A DNA stretch of 33,761 nt from Clostridia bacterium (GTDB lineage: Bacteria > Bacillota > DSM-521 > Neomoorellales > JACIYF01): the NCBI GenBank assembly GCA_014360065.1, contig JACIYF010000018.1, positions 1 through 33,761 on the forward strand. Reading direction: 5' to 3'. The translations under genes and the position numbers were made by a program. The notes below the pieces were generated by a model. It was given only the letters and a program-made list of their open reading frames with translations. It was not told the DNA's origin and did not search any database. This document shows, piece by piece, positions 32,524 to 33,761 of this stretch; within the stretch, counting starts at the first letter, position 1; each line of letters starts with the position of its first letter.

Positions 32524-33761
32524 ATTTTCCCATCTTGAGCTTGATTCTCCTAGCGCCGGTAGTAGGACTGCTGATAATCCTGTTAATACCTGAGCGGGAG
32601 CAACTGCTGATCAAGATCGTTGCCGCCATATCTACGGGAATTGGCTTGATCCTGGCTCTGGTCGCTTATGTCACGTATGACAAGGCAGCCGGCGGGCTGC
32701 AGTTTCTTGAAGACATACCCTGGATCAATAGTTTTGGCATCCATTATTCCACCGGGGTCGATGGCATGAGCCTGCCCTTGGTTTTGCTGACAGCCATCGT
32801 GATCTTCACGGGAGTTTTTGCTTCCTGGGACATGCATGACCGCATCAAAGAGTTCTTTATCTTTCTCCTGATGCTGGTTACCGGGGTATTTGGAGTATTT
32901 ATTTCCCGGGATCTATTTTTCTTCTATTTCTTCTTTGAGGTAGCAGTAATTCCTATGTATATCCTTATTGGGGTTTGGGGCAGCACTCGCAAAGAGTATG
33001 CAGCCATGAAATTGACGCTTTACCTCTTGGTTGGTAGCGCCCTAGCCTTGATCGGCATTATTGCCCTTTACCTCTATGCCGGTCAACAGCTGGGTAGATA
33101 CACCTTTGATATCCAAACCCTTGGACAGGTTAAATTCCCGGTAGCCTTCCAAAAATGGGTATCGTTCTTGATCATATTTGGCTTTGGTGTACTGGTGCCC
33201 ATTTGGCCGTTTCATCTGTGGTCTCCAGATGGCCACGTGGCCGCTCCCACGGCGGTAAGTATGCTTCACGCCGGTGTACTCATGAAATTGGGTGCCTACG
33301 GTCTAATTCGCGTGGGGGCGTTTCTATTGCCGGAGGGCATCAACTATTGGGCTCCCCTGATTGCGGTTCTGTGCGTGGTCAACGTGGTGTATGGCGCCAT
33401 GATTGCAATGATGCAGAAGGATCTCAAGTTTGTAGTTGGTTACTCCAGCGTAAGCCACATGGGCTACGTTCTGTTGGGGGTAGCCACCTTCAATACCTTG
33501 AGTATTTCTGGTGCTGTAACTCAGATGTTTGCCCATGGAATCATGACCGCCCTATTCTTTGCCTTGGTTGGCAACATTTACCACAAAGCCCATACTCGGG
33601 AAATTGCTCAATTTGGCGGATTAGCGCATCAGATGCCGAGAGTTGCGGCTGGCTTCATGATTGCGGGACTAGCCTCCTTAGGCCTGCCGGGCCTACAGAA
33701 CTTTGTAGCTGAGTTCCTCATTTTTACTGGATCTTTTACCAAGGAACAAGTATTGTTTGGC
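32520..33761 (+). CDS. nuoM: Complex I antiporter-like subunit M (3' end cut by window)
   Basis: The frame is open from ATG 32520 to the window end (414 codons), so the C-terminus is missing here. ATG overlaps the nuoL stop (ATGA); GGAGGG lies just upstream. NuoM is one of three proton-pumping subunits. Glu140 in FFFEVAVIPMYILIG matches the TM5 glutamate and Lys256 in GVLMKLGAYG matches the TM8 lysine. The TM7 position that is Lys in most family members (F-A-V-K-M-P in E. coli) is Leu225 here (FGVLVPIWPFHLWSPDGH). SSVSHMGYVLLG near residue 305 is typical. nuoN would be expected downstream. Confidence 0.96.
   Translation, partial: MNFPILSLILLAPVVGLLIILLIPEREQLLIKIVAAISTGIGLILALVAYVTYDKAAGGLQFLEDIPWINSFGIHYSTGVDGMSLPLVLLTAIVIFTGVFASWDMHDRIKEFFIFLLMLVTGVFGVFISRDLFFFYFFFEVAVIPMYILIGVWGSTRKEYAAMKLTLYLLVGSALALIGIIALYLYAGQQLGRYTFDIQTLGQVKFPVAFQKWVSFLIIFGFGVLVPIWPFHLWSPDGHVAAPTAVSMLHAGVLMKLGAYGLIRVGAFLLPEGINYWAPLIAVLCVVNVVYGAMIAMMQKDLKFVVGYSSVSHMGYVLLGVATFNTLSISGAVTQMFAHGIMTALFFALVGNIYHKAHTREIAQFGGLAHQMPRVAAGFMIAGLASLGLPGLQNFVAEFLIFTGSFTKEQVLFG

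Noticed and set aside
33155-33712. 185-codon plus-strand frame near the window end
   Set aside because: It overlaps nuoM in a different frame; nuoM is clear in its own frame from 32520 to the edge.
1-33761. tRNA or rRNA genes, CRISPR arrays, transposons or prophage
   Set aside because: No cloverleaf, repeat-spacer array, transposase, integrase or terminal repeats were seen; the window is a chain of housekeeping and sporulation genes.

Overview
This window looks like chromosome from an anaerobic, endospore-forming Gram-positive bacterium of the Clostridia / Desulfotomaculum / Moorella type. The evidence is sporulation genes (an alpha/beta-type SASP, the GPR protease, YlbJ/SpoVV, SpoVS) set among Firmicutes-style housekeeping operons with gene order close to the Bacillus ylbH-ylbN-rpmF and fapR-to-rnhB blocks. 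Other support is FabK as the enoyl-ACP reductase, strong AGGAGG-type ribosome binding sites, and many GTG and TTG starts. The lineage is inferred from gene content and order; no database search was possible.

Region 1 (1-4766) is spore-related. It holds an unrecognised 130-aa protein, a SASP gene behind a likely sigma-G promoter, and, convergently, the gpr protease that degrades SASPs on germination. Then come a 55-aa Cys-pair protein, a hairpin-rich gap, rsmD, a coiled-coil protein, and ylbJ on the minus strand. coaD, which normally follows rsmD, is absent here.

Region 2 (4767-12640) holds yceD-rpmF behind a consensus TTGACA-18-TATAAT promoter, then the fatty-acid/phospholipid operon fapR-plsX-fabH-fabK-fabD-fabG-acpP-fabF. 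A FapR-like inverted repeat lies between the -35 and -10 of the fapR promoter, which fits malonyl-CoA-responsive autoregulation.

Region 3 (12656-25565) is the RNA, chromosome and translation block: rnc, spoVS (with its own sigma-H-type promoter), smc, ftsY, mtnA, mtaD, ffh, rpsP, khpA, rimM, trmD, rplS, lepB and rnhB. Two methylthioadenosine-salvage genes sit between the two SRP GTPase genes, and ylxM, ylqD and rbgA are missing from their usual places. rpsP appears to start at CTG.

Region 4 (25566-33761) begins with a 326-bp gap rich in potential RNA structure. It is followed by a complex I operon in the order nuoA-B-C-D-H-I-J-K-L-M; nuoM runs off the end. No NADH-input module (nuoE, F, G) is present, so the enzyme resembles the 11-subunit ferredoxin- or F420-linked type. 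Its NuoM has Leu where the trans-membrane helix 7 pumping lysine is expected. The best candidates for a second look are this NuoM substitution, the structured leader before nuoA, the mtnA-mtaD insertion, and the hairpin cluster before rsmD.
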